Shown here one piece after another: positions 54,361 to 62,391 of a stretch of DNA of 64,000 nt (the first letter of the stretch is position 1; every line of letters starts with the position of its first letter). The stretch is from a bacterium SCSIO 12827. GTDB taxonomy: Bacteria > Pseudomonadota > Alphaproteobacteria > Rhodospirillales > Casp-alpha2. The stretch covers positions 372,001 to 436,000 of the forward strand of contig CP073746.1 of the NCBI GenBank assembly GCA_024397995.1. Direction: 5' to 3'. Made by a program: the position numbers and the translations under genes. The notes beneath the pieces are model-generated. The model did no database searches. It was given only the letters and a program-made list of their open reading frames with translations, and was not told where the DNA came from.

Positions 54361-55422
54361 CTACTTCATTGGCTGTCCGCCGATGCGGCGCCGGACAGCG
54401 TTTCCGGCTTCGTACCAGACCTTGCTGGCGTTGGTGATCTTCACCACCGAAAGCATGACCGGCACCTCGACCAGCACGCCGACGACGGTTGCCAGCGCCG
54501 CCCCGGATTCGAAACCGAACAGCACGATGGCGGTGGCGACGGCGAGTTCGAAGAAATTGCTGGCGCCGATCAACGCCGACGGTGCGGCGACGCAATGGTC
54601 GACCCCGAAAGCCCGGTTCAACAGATAGGCCAGGCCGGAATTGAAATAGACCTGGATTAGAATGGGAATAGCCAGGAGCGCGATGATCAGGGGTTGGGCG
54701 ATGATCTGTTCGCCCTGGAAACCGAACAGCAGGACCAGCGTCGCCAGCAGGGCGATCAGGGATGCCGGTCCCATGCGGTCAAGGGCAGCGGCCAACGTTT
54801 CGGGGCCGCCCCGGGCAAGCAGGCGGCGGCGCAGGACCTGGGCGATGATAACCGGCACGACGATGTAGAGCACGACAGACAGCAACAGCGTTTCCCACGG
54901 CACGGTGATCGCCGACAGGCCCAGCAGAAGTCCGACGATGGGTGCGAAGGCGAACACCATGATGACATCGTTGACGGCGACCTGACTGAGGGTGAAATGA
55001 GGCTCGCCCCCGGTCAGGTTGCTCCAGACGAAGACCATGGCGGTGCAGGGGGCCGCCGCCAGAATGATCAGCCCGGCGATGTAGGACTGGATCTGGTCGG
55101 CCGGCAGGTAGGGTGCGAACAGATGACCGATGAACAGCCAGCCCAGGGCCGCCATGGAAAACGGCTTCACCGCCCAGTTGATGAACAAGGTCACGCCGAC
55201 GCCGCGCCAGTGCTCCTTGACCTGATGCAGGGCGCCGAAGTCGATCTTTACCAGCATGGGAATGATCATCAGCCAGACAAGAACGGCGACCGGCAGATTA
55301 ACCTGGGCGATCTCCATCGCGCCGGCCGCCTGAAAGATGCCGGGCTGGAAGTGGCCCAACGCAACGCCGACGACGATGCAGAGCGCGACCCAGAGGGAGA
55401 GGTATCGTTCGAAAAGGGACAT
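54361..55422 (-). CDS. acr3: Arsenite efflux transporter, ACR3 family
   Basis: Pumps arsenite out of the cell using the proton motive force. The 353-residue protein has about ten spans and the family signature AAAPCTAMVFVWSNLTGGEPHFTL with the conserved Cys, plus VNLPVAVLVWLMIIPMLVKIDF in span 2 and NSGLAYLLNRAFGVDH later. It lies 46 bases after arsC, third gene of the arsR operon. The gene is sometimes called arsB in databases, but the sequence is ACR3. Confidence 0.95.
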   Translation of the reverse strand: MSLFERYLSLWVALCIVVGVALGHFQPGIFQAAGAMEIAQVNLPVAVLVWLMIIPMLVKIDFGALHQVKEHWRGVGVTLFINWAVKPFSMAALGWLFIGHLFAPYLPADQIQSYIAGLIILAAAPCTAMVFVWSNLTGGEPHFTLSQVAVNDVIMVFAFAPIVGLLLGLSAITVPWETLLLSVVLYIVVPVIIAQVLRRRLLARGGPETLAAALDRMGPASLIALLATLVLLFGFQGEQIIAQPLIIALLAIPILIQVYFNSGLAYLLNRAFGVDHCVAAPSALIGASNFFELAVATAIVLFGFESGAALATVVGVLVEVPVMLSVVKITNASKVWYEAGNAVRRRIGGQPMK

Positions 55423-55468
55423 GGGGGAGTTCTTTTCTTAGTCTTTGATTTCAGGGGATGCGTGCCGC

Positions 55469-55984
55469 TCAGGCGCTGTCCGACATGGGGCGGCCGATCT
55501 CGTCGAGGCGTCTTTGCAGGGCCAGCTTGTCGAGCGAGCGGATCGGCAGATTCACGAATACGCTAATCCGGTTGGTCAAGTAGCGCATGGTTTCCGCGAA
55601 CACGGCCCGCTTTTCCGCTTCGGTGCCCTCGAACGCGGCAGGGTCGGGAATGCCCCAATGGGCGGTCATGGGCTGTCCCGGCCATACGGGGCAAACTTCA
55701 TTGGCGGTCTGGTCGCAAACCGTGAACACGAAATCCATCTTCGGCGCATTCGGTTCCGCGAATTCCGACCAATCCTTGGACCGCAATTCCGACACGGGAT
55801 AATTCTGATGGCCCAGAAGGTCGATCACATAGGGGTGGACCTGTCCGGCCGGCTGGCTGCCGGCGCTGAATGCCTTGAACTTGCCGGCGCCGTGGCGGCT
55901 CAGGATGGTCTCGGCCAGGATGCTGCGGGCCGAATTGCCGCGGCACAGGAACAGAACGTTGAACGGGATGTCGTTGTCATTCAT
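55469..55984 (-). CDS. arsC: Arsenate reductase, low-molecular-weight phosphatase type
   Basis: Reduces arsenate to arsenite for export by ACR3. The 171-residue protein has the phosphatase loop LFLCRGNSARSILAE, the later cysteines in VFTVCDQTANEVCPVWPG that relay the disulfide, and the acid-loop region HWGIPDPAAFEG. A C-terminal tail of about 30 residues (RSLDKLALQRRLDEIG) is longer than in the S. aureus type. Its ATG overlaps the end of arsR by 8 bases, so the pair is translationally coupled. Confidence 0.94.
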   Translation of the reverse strand: MNDNDIPFNVLFLCRGNSARSILAETILSRHGAGKFKAFSAGSQPAGQVHPYVIDLLGHQNYPVSELRSKDWSEFAEPNAPKMDFVFTVCDQTANEVCPVWPGQPMTAHWGIPDPAAFEGTEAEKRAVFAETMRYLTNRISVFVNLPIRSLDKLALQRRLDEIGRPMSDSA

Positions 55985-56348
55985 CGGAGGTTTCCTTCTC
56001 CTTACATGTGGCAGCGGCGCGGGTTTGGAGTGCGGGCGTTCCGTAGCCGCAGATTTCCGGGCGGCCCCCACAGCAGTCTTCGGTCAGGTAGGTGATCAGG
56101 CGCCGCGTCCCTTCGACGTCGACCGCATAGAGAATCTGCTGCCGGCGGCGCGTCGACCGCAGCAAACCGGCTTGGCTCATTTGCGCCAAATGGCTCGACA
56201 AGGTGGACGGCGGAACGTCCAACGCTTTCGCGACGTCCCCCGCAGGCAGGCCGCTCGGGCCGGCGGACATCAGCAGACGAAACACCGCCAGGCGGAGGTC
56301 GTGGCTGAGGGCGGCGAACAGGGCGACGTAATTATCTTGATCGTTCAT
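55977..56348 (-). CDS. arsR: ArsR-family metalloregulator
   Basis: Represses the ars operon until arsenite binds. The 123-residue winged-helix protein has AALSHDLRLAVFRLLMSAGPSGLPAGDVAKALDVPPSTLSSHLAQMSQAGLL and RRRQQILYAV. Arsenic-binding cysteines are probably the C-terminal DCCGGRPEIC cluster, since the classic ELCVCDL motif in the recognition helix is absent. ATG at 56348; an upstream frame extension is unlike the family. First gene of arsR-arsC-acr3. Confidence 0.93.
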   Translation of the reverse strand: MNDQDNYVALFAALSHDLRLAVFRLLMSAGPSGLPAGDVAKALDVPPSTLSSHLAQMSQAGLLRSTRRRQQILYAVDVEGTRRLITYLTEDCCGGRPEICGYGTPALQTRAAATCKEKETSDE

Positions 56349-56350
56349 AA

Positions 56351-56366
56351 TTCGGTTTTTCCCGAA
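56351..56366. promoter_or_regulatory. Inverted repeat at the arsR start, candidate ArsR operator
   Basis: TTCGG-N6-CCGAA, with AT-rich flanks extending the symmetry, directly upstream of the arsR ATG. Position fits autorepression. Confidence 0.45.
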
Positions 56367-56476
56367 ATAAGAAATCAAGTCAAGAAATCTATCGCCTGAT
56401 CCATGCCGGTTCATCAAAACTTCATGGAGCGGCCAAAAAGGCCGATGTCGGCATCAGCCAACCGCGGATGGAGGTT

Positions 56477-56496
56477 TTGACGCCCAAGGGCGTCAA
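56477..56496. promoter_or_regulatory. 20-base perfect palindrome upstream of arsR
   Basis: TTGACGCCC-AA-GGGCGTCAA, nine-base arms and a two-base centre, between arsR and the end of tctA. No T-tract follows on either strand, so it is more likely a protein site than a terminator. Confidence 0.5.
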
Positions 56497-56571
56497 TCCG
56501 CTTTGTTTTGCGCGACCTTTGGAGCGCGGGTTTAAGTGTCTGAATAGGAACCAATATTATTCAGGCGCTAT

Positions 56572-58098
56572 TCAATCCGCGGCCGATGCGGCCGCGGCGG
56601 CGATCTGCCGGTTTCTGACGCCGCGCCAGATCATGGCAACCAGTGTCAGCGCCGCCAAGCCGACGAAGACCAGTGAGATCGGACGCTCCAGGAAGATCAC
56701 CGGATTGCCGCCGGACATGATCAACGCGCGGCGCACCCCGTCCTCCAGCAACGGCCCCAGAAGGAACGCGATCAGCATGGGCAGGGGCGAGAACCCGGCG
56801 CGGCGCATGGCGTAGCCGAGGACGCCGAACAGGTACATGACCCCAACATCGAAGATCTGGCGCGTTGTCGCGTAGACGCCGATGGTCGCGACCAGAAGAA
56901 TCAAGGGGAACAGGATGCGCTTGTCGATGGCCAAGGCATAACGGGCCAGGCGAATGAATCCGAAACCCATGGAAATCAGCAGCAGATTGGCGACGATCAG
57001 GCTGAGGAAGATGGCATAGACGATGGGCCCTTGTTGTTCCATGAGGAACGGCCCCGGCGTCAGCCCATGAATCATGAAAGCGCCCAGGACCAGCGCGGCC
57101 TCGATATTGCCGGGAATGCCCAGGGTGACCAGGGGAATGAGATTGGCGCCGGTGCCGGCGCTGTTACCGGCCTCCGCCGCGGCGATGCCCTTCAGGCCGC
57201 CCTGGCCGATCTTGTCTTCGGGCCGCGACAGGCGCTTGGCCGTCAGATAGGACAGGAACGCGCCCACAGTGGCGCCCAGGCCGGGCGTGGCACCTATGAA
57301 GGTCCCGATGGCGCCGGAGCGCAGAATGGTCGGCAACAAGGGGATGAGTTCGGAAATCTTCAGCGATTCACCGCCGCGGCTCAGGGCCATGCCGTTGAGC
57401 GCAATGTCCTCGTGGTGGCCCCCGGTTTCCTTACGCAGCTGAACGAAGGCCTCGGAAAACACCAGCAGCCCCAGAAGAATCGGCACGATGGCGAACCCGT
57501 CGTCCAGGTTGGCGATATCGAAGGTGAATCGCGCCTTGGCCGTGAACAGGTCGCGCCCGACGGTGCCCAGCAACAACCCGAACCCGGTCGAGATCATGCC
57601 CTTGATCGGCGAGGAGCCGACCATGGCGCCGATGATCAACAACGCAAACAGGACGATGGCGGCATATTCCGGCGGCCCGACCTTGAGGGCCACGGCGGCG
57701 ATGGGGGCCGCCACCAGCAGCAGCACGATATCGGAGAACAGATCGCCGATGACCGAGGAGTAGAGCGCCGTGTGCAGCGCCTTCTTGGACTGGCCCTTCT
57801 GTGTCAGTTGATGGCCGTCGATGGCGGTAAAGCTCGCCTGCGACGTTCCCGGCATGTTGAGCAGGATCGCCGGAATGCTGCCGCCGAAGCTGGTGCCCTT
57901 GCCGATCGCCAGCAAACACACGATGCCCACCACCGGATCCAGGTAGTAGGTGAACGGGATCAACAGGCCGATGGCGACATTTCCGCCGATGCCGGGAAGG
58001 GCCCCGAACAGGAACCCCAGGATGATCCCCAGGCAGGAAAAGGCCAAATTCTGAACGGTGGCAACTAACTCTATAGCTGCTGTGAGATTTGCGAGCAA
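56572..58098 (-). CDS. tctA: Tripartite tricarboxylate transporter, large permease TctA
   Basis: The 12-span permease of a TTT uptake system for carboxylates. The 508-residue product has the family signatures ILGFLFGALPGIGGNVAIGLLIPFTY, GGSIPAILLNMPGTSQASFTAIDGHQLTQKGQ, and GATPGLGATVGAFLSYLTAKR...GIAAAEAGNSAGTGANLIPLVTLGIPG. The frame starts with TTG at 58098 behind GAGG. It is unusual in facing away from tctC and tctB on the other strand. Confidence 0.94.
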   Translation of the reverse strand: MLANLTAAIELVATVQNLAFSCLGIILGFLFGALPGIGGNVAIGLLIPFTYYLDPVVGIVCLLAIGKGTSFGGSIPAILLNMPGTSQASFTAIDGHQLTQKGQSKKALHTALYSSVIGDLFSDIVLLLVAAPIAAVALKVGPPEYAAIVLFALLIIGAMVGSSPIKGMISTGFGLLLGTVGRDLFTAKARFTFDIANLDDGFAIVPILLGLLVFSEAFVQLRKETGGHHEDIALNGMALSRGGESLKISELIPLLPTILRSGAIGTFIGATPGLGATVGAFLSYLTAKRLSRPEDKIGQGGLKGIAAAEAGNSAGTGANLIPLVTLGIPGNIEAALVLGAFMIHGLTPGPFLMEQQGPIVYAIFLSLIVANLLLISMGFGFIRLARYALAIDKRILFPLILLVATIGVYATTRQIFDVGVMYLFGVLGYAMRRAGFSPLPMLIAFLLGPLLEDGVRRALIMSGGNPVIFLERPISLVFVGLAALTLVAMIWRGVRNRQIAAAAASAAD

Positions 58099-58561
58099 GG
58101 AAGCCTCTTTGTCTTGTTGTTCTGAAGCGTTCCTCCAAACGGTGTCACGGCGTTCTTGAGCGCGCCGATTGACCAGCCCAAATTATTAGGGCTGAAAATA
58201 TTTTGTTATTTCAAATAGATAATGGCGTTTTTCGATTCCTCTTCCGATTTGGAATGGGATCCTGGCACGCCATTGGCCGTGGCGGATGTGTTGATCCGCC
58301 GGAAATCCGTTTCTCGAACCTACGAATTCCGCCGCAACTTGACAACTTAAAAAACTATGGTGTAATTCGCTTCAGAAGGTCGATGAAAGACCCAGGGGAC
58401 GGCTCCCCAAAAAAGCCGCGGAAACCTCCAAACAACCAGATAGGAGAACGTCTTCGGGCGAATAGACCTTATTCAATCGACATATGCGGTGACGCAACGC
58501 GGCGGCCGCCACGAACTCCTTCGTTCTAATAAAACCAACCCAGACACGGAGTGTTTCGAAC
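58099..58561. other. 463-base divergent promoter region of the tct genes
   Basis: Must hold the promoters of tctA (minus) and tctC (plus). An AT-rich patch (about 58185-58230) and a further one near 58340-58370 are the likeliest promoter zones. No convincing palindrome, repeat or small gene was found. Confidence 0.45.
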
Positions 58562-59536
58562 ATGGCTATCACGCGTTTCCGCCGCCTTCTCGGCGCCATG
58601 GCCTTCACGGCCGCGGGCCTTGCCGCGGCCCTCAATACCGCCCCCGTTCAGGCGGCGTTTCCCGAAAAACCCATCACCATTCTGATCGGCTACGGTCCCG
58701 GCGGGATGACCGACGTATCGACGCGCATTCTCGCGGAGAAAATGGAGAAGATCCTGGGCGTCGACGTCCTGGTCGAAAACAAACCGGGCGCCGGTGGTAC
58801 CCTGGCCTGGGCATCGTTGCTTGAACGGCCGGCCGATGGCTACACCATGACCAGCTTCGGGTCCTCCGCCTATGTCACCGCGGTCATGCTCGACCGCAAG
58901 ATCGGCCTCAAGGACTTCTCCCCCATCGGGCGTTTCATGGTGCAGCAGCGCGTGCTGTTCTCGCGCAAGGACATGCCCTTCAAGACGCTTGAAGAGATGA
59001 TGACCTACGCCAAGGATAAGCCGGTCACCTTCGCCGACGGCGGCGCCTTCTGGGCGGCGCGCACGGTCGAGGCCTTCGCCAAGCAGTTTGATCTGAAAAT
59101 TCGTCTGGTGCCGTTCCGCAGCGGCGCTGAAGGGTCCGCCGCCATCCTGGGCGGTCACGTCGCGACGGCGGAAACCGGCGTCGGGACCGGCGCCTGGCTG
59201 GGCGCCACGCGCAAGGGCACGCTGAACATTCTGGGTGTGCTCAGCCCCGGCAACCTGGACGAAGTCGGCCAGCCCGGCGTCAAAAGCATTTCCGAAGTCG
59301 GCGCCAAACACCTGGCGGAAATGACCTACGGTTATGCCGCCAAGTCCGGCACGCCGGCGGACCGGCTCAAGATTTTGGCCGATGCCGTGGAAAAGGCGCT
59401 TGCCGATCCGGACACGCACAAGAAGTTCAAGGCCCGCGACCTGATCCCCGGCTGGAGCCCCGGCGGTGAATACATGACGTACCTCGATGGCCTGACCACC
59501 GAGGCCAAGGCCCTGAAGGCCTACCTCGGCGAATGA
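58562..59536 (+). CDS. tctC: Tripartite tricarboxylate transporter solute-binding protein (Bug/TctC)
   Basis: Periplasmic binding protein delivering a carboxylate to TctA/TctB. The 324-residue precursor has a signal peptide (TRFRRLLGAMAFTAAGLAAALNTAPVQA) and FPEKPITILIGYGPGGMTDVSTRIL, ENKPGAGGTLAWASL, the usual opening of Bug proteins. Its stop overlaps the tctB start (ATGA), so they are coupled. The ligand is not predictable. Confidence 0.93.
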   Translation: MAITRFRRLLGAMAFTAAGLAAALNTAPVQAAFPEKPITILIGYGPGGMTDVSTRILAEKMEKILGVDVLVENKPGAGGTLAWASLLERPADGYTMTSFGSSAYVTAVMLDRKIGLKDFSPIGRFMVQQRVLFSRKDMPFKTLEEMMTYAKDKPVTFADGGAFWAARTVEAFAKQFDLKIRLVPFRSGAEGSAAILGGHVATAETGVGTGAWLGATRKGTLNILGVLSPGNLDEVGQPGVKSISEVGAKHLAEMTYGYAAKSGTPADRLKILADAVEKALADPDTHKKFKARDLIPGWSPGGEYMTYLDGLTTEAKALKAYLGE

Positions 59537-60054
59537 CGCCGACGGCGACAAAGCAGGAGAGATTGCGTGACGCCGTCGCCGGCGTCACGCTTCTCGCCTT
59601 TTCCTTCGCGCTCTGGTTCGTCCTGATCCCGCGATTCGCCGGAGGGCACGGCGATCACACCACGCTGGCGGCGATCGCCGCCTTCGTGATCGGTGGCCTG
59701 TCCATACTGTTGATCCTCTTGGCTGCATTGGGCATCCCCAGTGCGTCGTCCACGGCGACGGAAGACGACCCCTTCCTGGACGTGGGCGGGGGTGGGGAGC
59801 CGCCACGCCTGATCCTGCTGGCCGGGGTTTGGGGCCTGTTCGTCCTTGGCCTGGGATACGCCGGATTTTTCATCTGCGGCGCCCTGGCGGTGTCCGGCTC
59901 GTTCTTTCTGTTGGGCATCCGCCAGCCCCTGCGCATCGCCGTCTGGACGGCGGGGGCCCTGGCAGTCAGCTATCTGGTATTCGACCTGGGGTTCAAACTC
60001 GCCTTGCCGTCCGGGCGCTGGATTGATGCCTTGCGTCAGGCCGCGGGTGCGTGA
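59533..60054 (+). CDS. tctB: Tripartite tricarboxylate transporter small permease TctB
   Basis: The four-span subunit that pairs with TctA. The 173-residue protein has hydrophobic segments at about 17-35, 41-68, 90-115 and 125-150 (LAALGIPSA; LILLAGVWGLFVLGLGYAGFFICGALAVSGSFFLLG; AVSYLVFDLGFKLALPSG), the last typical of TctB. ATG overlaps the tctC stop by 4 bases. Confidence 0.88.
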   Translation: MTPTATKQERLRDAVAGVTLLAFSFALWFVLIPRFAGGHGDHTTLAAIAAFVIGGLSILLILLAALGIPSASSTATEDDPFLDVGGGGEPPRLILLAGVWGLFVLGLGYAGFFICGALAVSGSFFLLGIRQPLRIAVWTAGALAVSYLVFDLGFKLALPSGRWIDALRQAAGA

Positions 60055-60190
60055 TCTTCGGCCTTGCGGCGGCGCTGGAACCATCCGTCGTTTGCGCGGT
60101 TCAGCGGCTGTCGTTTCGCGCTATAGTCGCCGGCAACGGCCCGGTGCGACCGCCGGACGATAAAAAAGGACCTATCCAGGGAGCGCATCC

Positions 60191-61072
60191 ATGGCCCGAG
60201 CCGAGGACTCCGCATTGAGCCTTTCCGATGGGACGGCGTCCACCGAGACCGCCGCCGCGCCTGCGGCGGGCGGCACGGGAAAGCCCGAGACGTCGGAACT
60301 TGAACGCCTGGCCCAGGATGAACGCATCCAGGCCCTGCAGGCCGCGCTGACGCGGGCCGTGGCGCAGCGGGGCGAATCCAAAATCCATACCCTGAGCGAC
60401 GCCTTGTTCAACCTGATTGAACGCGGCTTCTGGCGGTCCGGTGACAAGCTTCCGGGCGAACGGGAACTCAGTCTCGTCCTGCACCTCAGCCTGGGCACGG
60501 TTCAGGCCGCGTTGCGCGAACTGGTCACCGCGCGGCTTCTGGAACGGCGCCGGGGGGCGGGGACCTTTGTCGCCGACGCCCGGGAACTGGGCTCAAGCAT
60601 CTGGCATTTCCGCTTCCGCACCTTGGACGGCCGGAACCTTCTGCCCTGGGCAAGCAAGATCCTGTCCATCGACGAGATCAGCGAGCAGGGCCCCTGGGCC
60701 GACTTCCTGGGCTTCGCACCCAGCTATATCCGTATCCGCCGCCTCAACGACATGCGGGACTTCAAGGTTTATTCGGAAATGCATTTGGACGGGCCGCGCT
60801 TTCGTCCGCTGCTCGACGTGCCCTACGATCTGTTGTCCCAGAAGAACATCCGCATCTTTCTTCATGAGCGCTACAACGCGCCGACCTTTCGCGGCGTTCA
60901 CCGCGTTTTATCGACCACCATCACCGATAACATTGCCCCCCTGATCGACGTGGCGCCGGGATCGCACGGGCTGTTGATCAAGGCTCTGGGGTTCACCTTC
61001 CGCGACCAGCCGATTTCCTATCAGACCATCGTCGTGCCCGAAACGCCCTACGAATTGGAAATTCTGGGGTAA
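60191..61072 (+). CDS. GntR-family regulator with UTRA-like ligand domain
   Basis: A 293-residue regulator. A variable N-terminus of about 65 residues is followed by the GntR winged helix (ALFNLIERGFWRSGDKLPGERELSLVLHLSLGTVQAALRELVTARLLERRRGAGTFVAD) and a UTRA-type effector domain (YIRIRRLNDMRDFKVYSEMHLDGPRF...ITDNIAPLIDVAPGSHGLLIKALGFTFRDQPISYQTIVVP). It lies 136 bases after tctB on the same strand and probably controls the tct genes in response to a carboxylate. Confidence 0.9.
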   Translation: MARAEDSALSLSDGTASTETAAAPAAGGTGKPETSELERLAQDERIQALQAALTRAVAQRGESKIHTLSDALFNLIERGFWRSGDKLPGERELSLVLHLSLGTVQAALRELVTARLLERRRGAGTFVADARELGSSIWHFRFRTLDGRNLLPWASKILSIDEISEQGPWADFLGFAPSYIRIRRLNDMRDFKVYSEMHLDGPRFRPLLDVPYDLLSQKNIRIFLHERYNAPTFRGVHRVLSTTITDNIAPLIDVAPGSHGLLIKALGFTFRDQPISYQTIVVPETPYELEILG

Positions 61073-61135
61073 GGCCCAAAGGCCTGTGGTCGGCCGCTCG
61101 AACTAAGCGGTTTCCGGCGAGTTTGTAGGAAACGA

Positions 61136-61245
61136 ATCTAGTTTTTAAGGATCGGCCAATTTGGTGCGGGATGTGTGGTATCTGGCTTTTAAAATATCGC
61201 GATCTACTTTTTAATGGTCCGGGAAAATAGGCATCTATATTTTAA
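61136..61245. repeat. Four helically phased 13-base repeats
   Basis: ATCTAGTTTTTAA (61136), ATCTGGCTTTTAA (61180), ATCTACTTTTTAA (61202) and ATCTATATTTTAA (61233), all in one orientation. Start-to-start spacings of 44, 22 and 31 bases are close to 4, 2 and 3 helical turns. Looks like a multi-site binding array. The 533-base gap (61073-61605) holds no gene. Confidence 0.6.
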
Positions 61246-61391
61246 AGAGTTTTCCTATCTGGGCCCGCACATGTGGGCACGTTAATGCGGCCATCCTTTC
61301 TCAGCGCTATAAGACAGTTACGCGCGGTAGGCGAACGGGCATCTAGCGGAGGCAAACTAAGAAAATGCGAATATTTCACGACAATGTAGAA

Positions 61392-61413
61392 AGCTGTGAT
61401 GGTCATCACAGCT
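61392..61413. promoter_or_regulatory. Consensus CRP-type site
   Basis: AGCTGTGAT-GGTC-ATCACAGCT contains TGTGA-N6-TCACA (61395-61410), the CRP consensus with perfect nine-base arms. It ends 192 bases before the start of the exported TPR-like gene. Confidence 0.6.
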
Positions 61414-61605
61414 AGCCGCCCGTCAACTCATAAGATCAATCTAAATTTCAACTAATCGTATGCGGTCTTCAATGGGCCGCGTGTCGGGCTCCACAAAGGG
61501 AACTTAAAGTACAATCCACCGTCATCGCCGGGAGATTCTTCCGGTTTTCGCCAATCCGATGCGGCCCGCACACCCCGGCGGCCGTATCGACGTCGAATTT
61601 AGCCG

Positions 61606-62391
61606 ATGCAGACAAGACCCCTTTTCGCTTCAGCCCTGTTGGCTGCTTTTCTCGCGGGCATGGCGCCTTCCGCAGGCGCAGGAGAGAGCTATCCCCCATT
61701 CGCCGATGAAAAACCCCTCGCCGATGCCGTCAAAGCGGCGCCGACGCCTGAGAACCTACGTAGGCTGGGCGATGCCCGGCTGCGCCATGCCGTGATCCTT
61801 CGCGGCTTGGCCGGCGACGATACGCGGGGACCGACGTTCCAGAGGTTCCTATTGTATGCGGAATCGGCGGCCAAGCTGGCGCCCCGGAATCCTGAAGCTT
61901 GGAAGGTGTACGGCGCCGGGCTGCTGATGGTGCCTGACTGGCCGTTGACCCAGACGCTGGCCGAGGAAGCCTTTCGCCAGGCGCTCGCGGTCGGCGGCGG
62001 CGATGCGGCCTCGGGGATCGGGCTGGGGCAGGCGCTATTCAATCAGCGGCGGTTCGACGCCGCTCGGGCGCAGTGGGAACGTACCCTGCGCCGCTACCCG
62101 CTTGCCGCCGAGGCCGACGTCCTGGGCCCGCTCAATCTGGTCTATATCCTGAGCGGAGAGGTCGAGGCCGGCGTCGCTTTCTACGACGAACTGGTCGGGC
62201 CGGAGGCCTGGCCGGCTGTGGGCCTAGCCCAGGGCATCTTGATCAAGCACTTGTTGGACCGCACCGGCGACGGCTTCTGGCAGGCGCGGCTTGACCGGCT
62301 GGACGATTATTTCATGAACACGGTGCTGTCCGGCGAAGAGGCTCAGACCTGGGTCGACTTGCGCGCCAAATGGCGGAAGGCGGCGAAATGA
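61606..62391 (+). CDS. Exported TPR-like protein of unknown function
   Basis: A 261-residue protein with a signal peptide (TRPLFASALLAAFLAGMAPSAGA) and helical repeats of TPR type: RFLLYAESAAKLAPRNPEAWKVYGAGLLM, AEEAFRQALAVGGGDAASGIGLGQALFNQRRFDAARAQWERTLRRYP, LNLVYILSGEVEAGVAFYDEL. No catalytic motif. Its stop overlaps the next start (ATGA), so the two are coupled and probably act together in the periplasm. Confidence 0.75.
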   Translation: MQTRPLFASALLAAFLAGMAPSAGAGESYPPFADEKPLADAVKAAPTPENLRRLGDARLRHAVILRGLAGDDTRGPTFQRFLLYAESAAKLAPRNPEAWKVYGAGLLMVPDWPLTQTLAEEAFRQALAVGGGDAASGIGLGQALFNQRRFDAARAQWERTLRRYPLAAEADVLGPLNLVYILSGEVEAGVAFYDELVGPEAWPAVGLAQGILIKHLLDRTGDGFWQARLDRLDDYFMNTVLSGEEAQTWVDLRAKWRKAAK

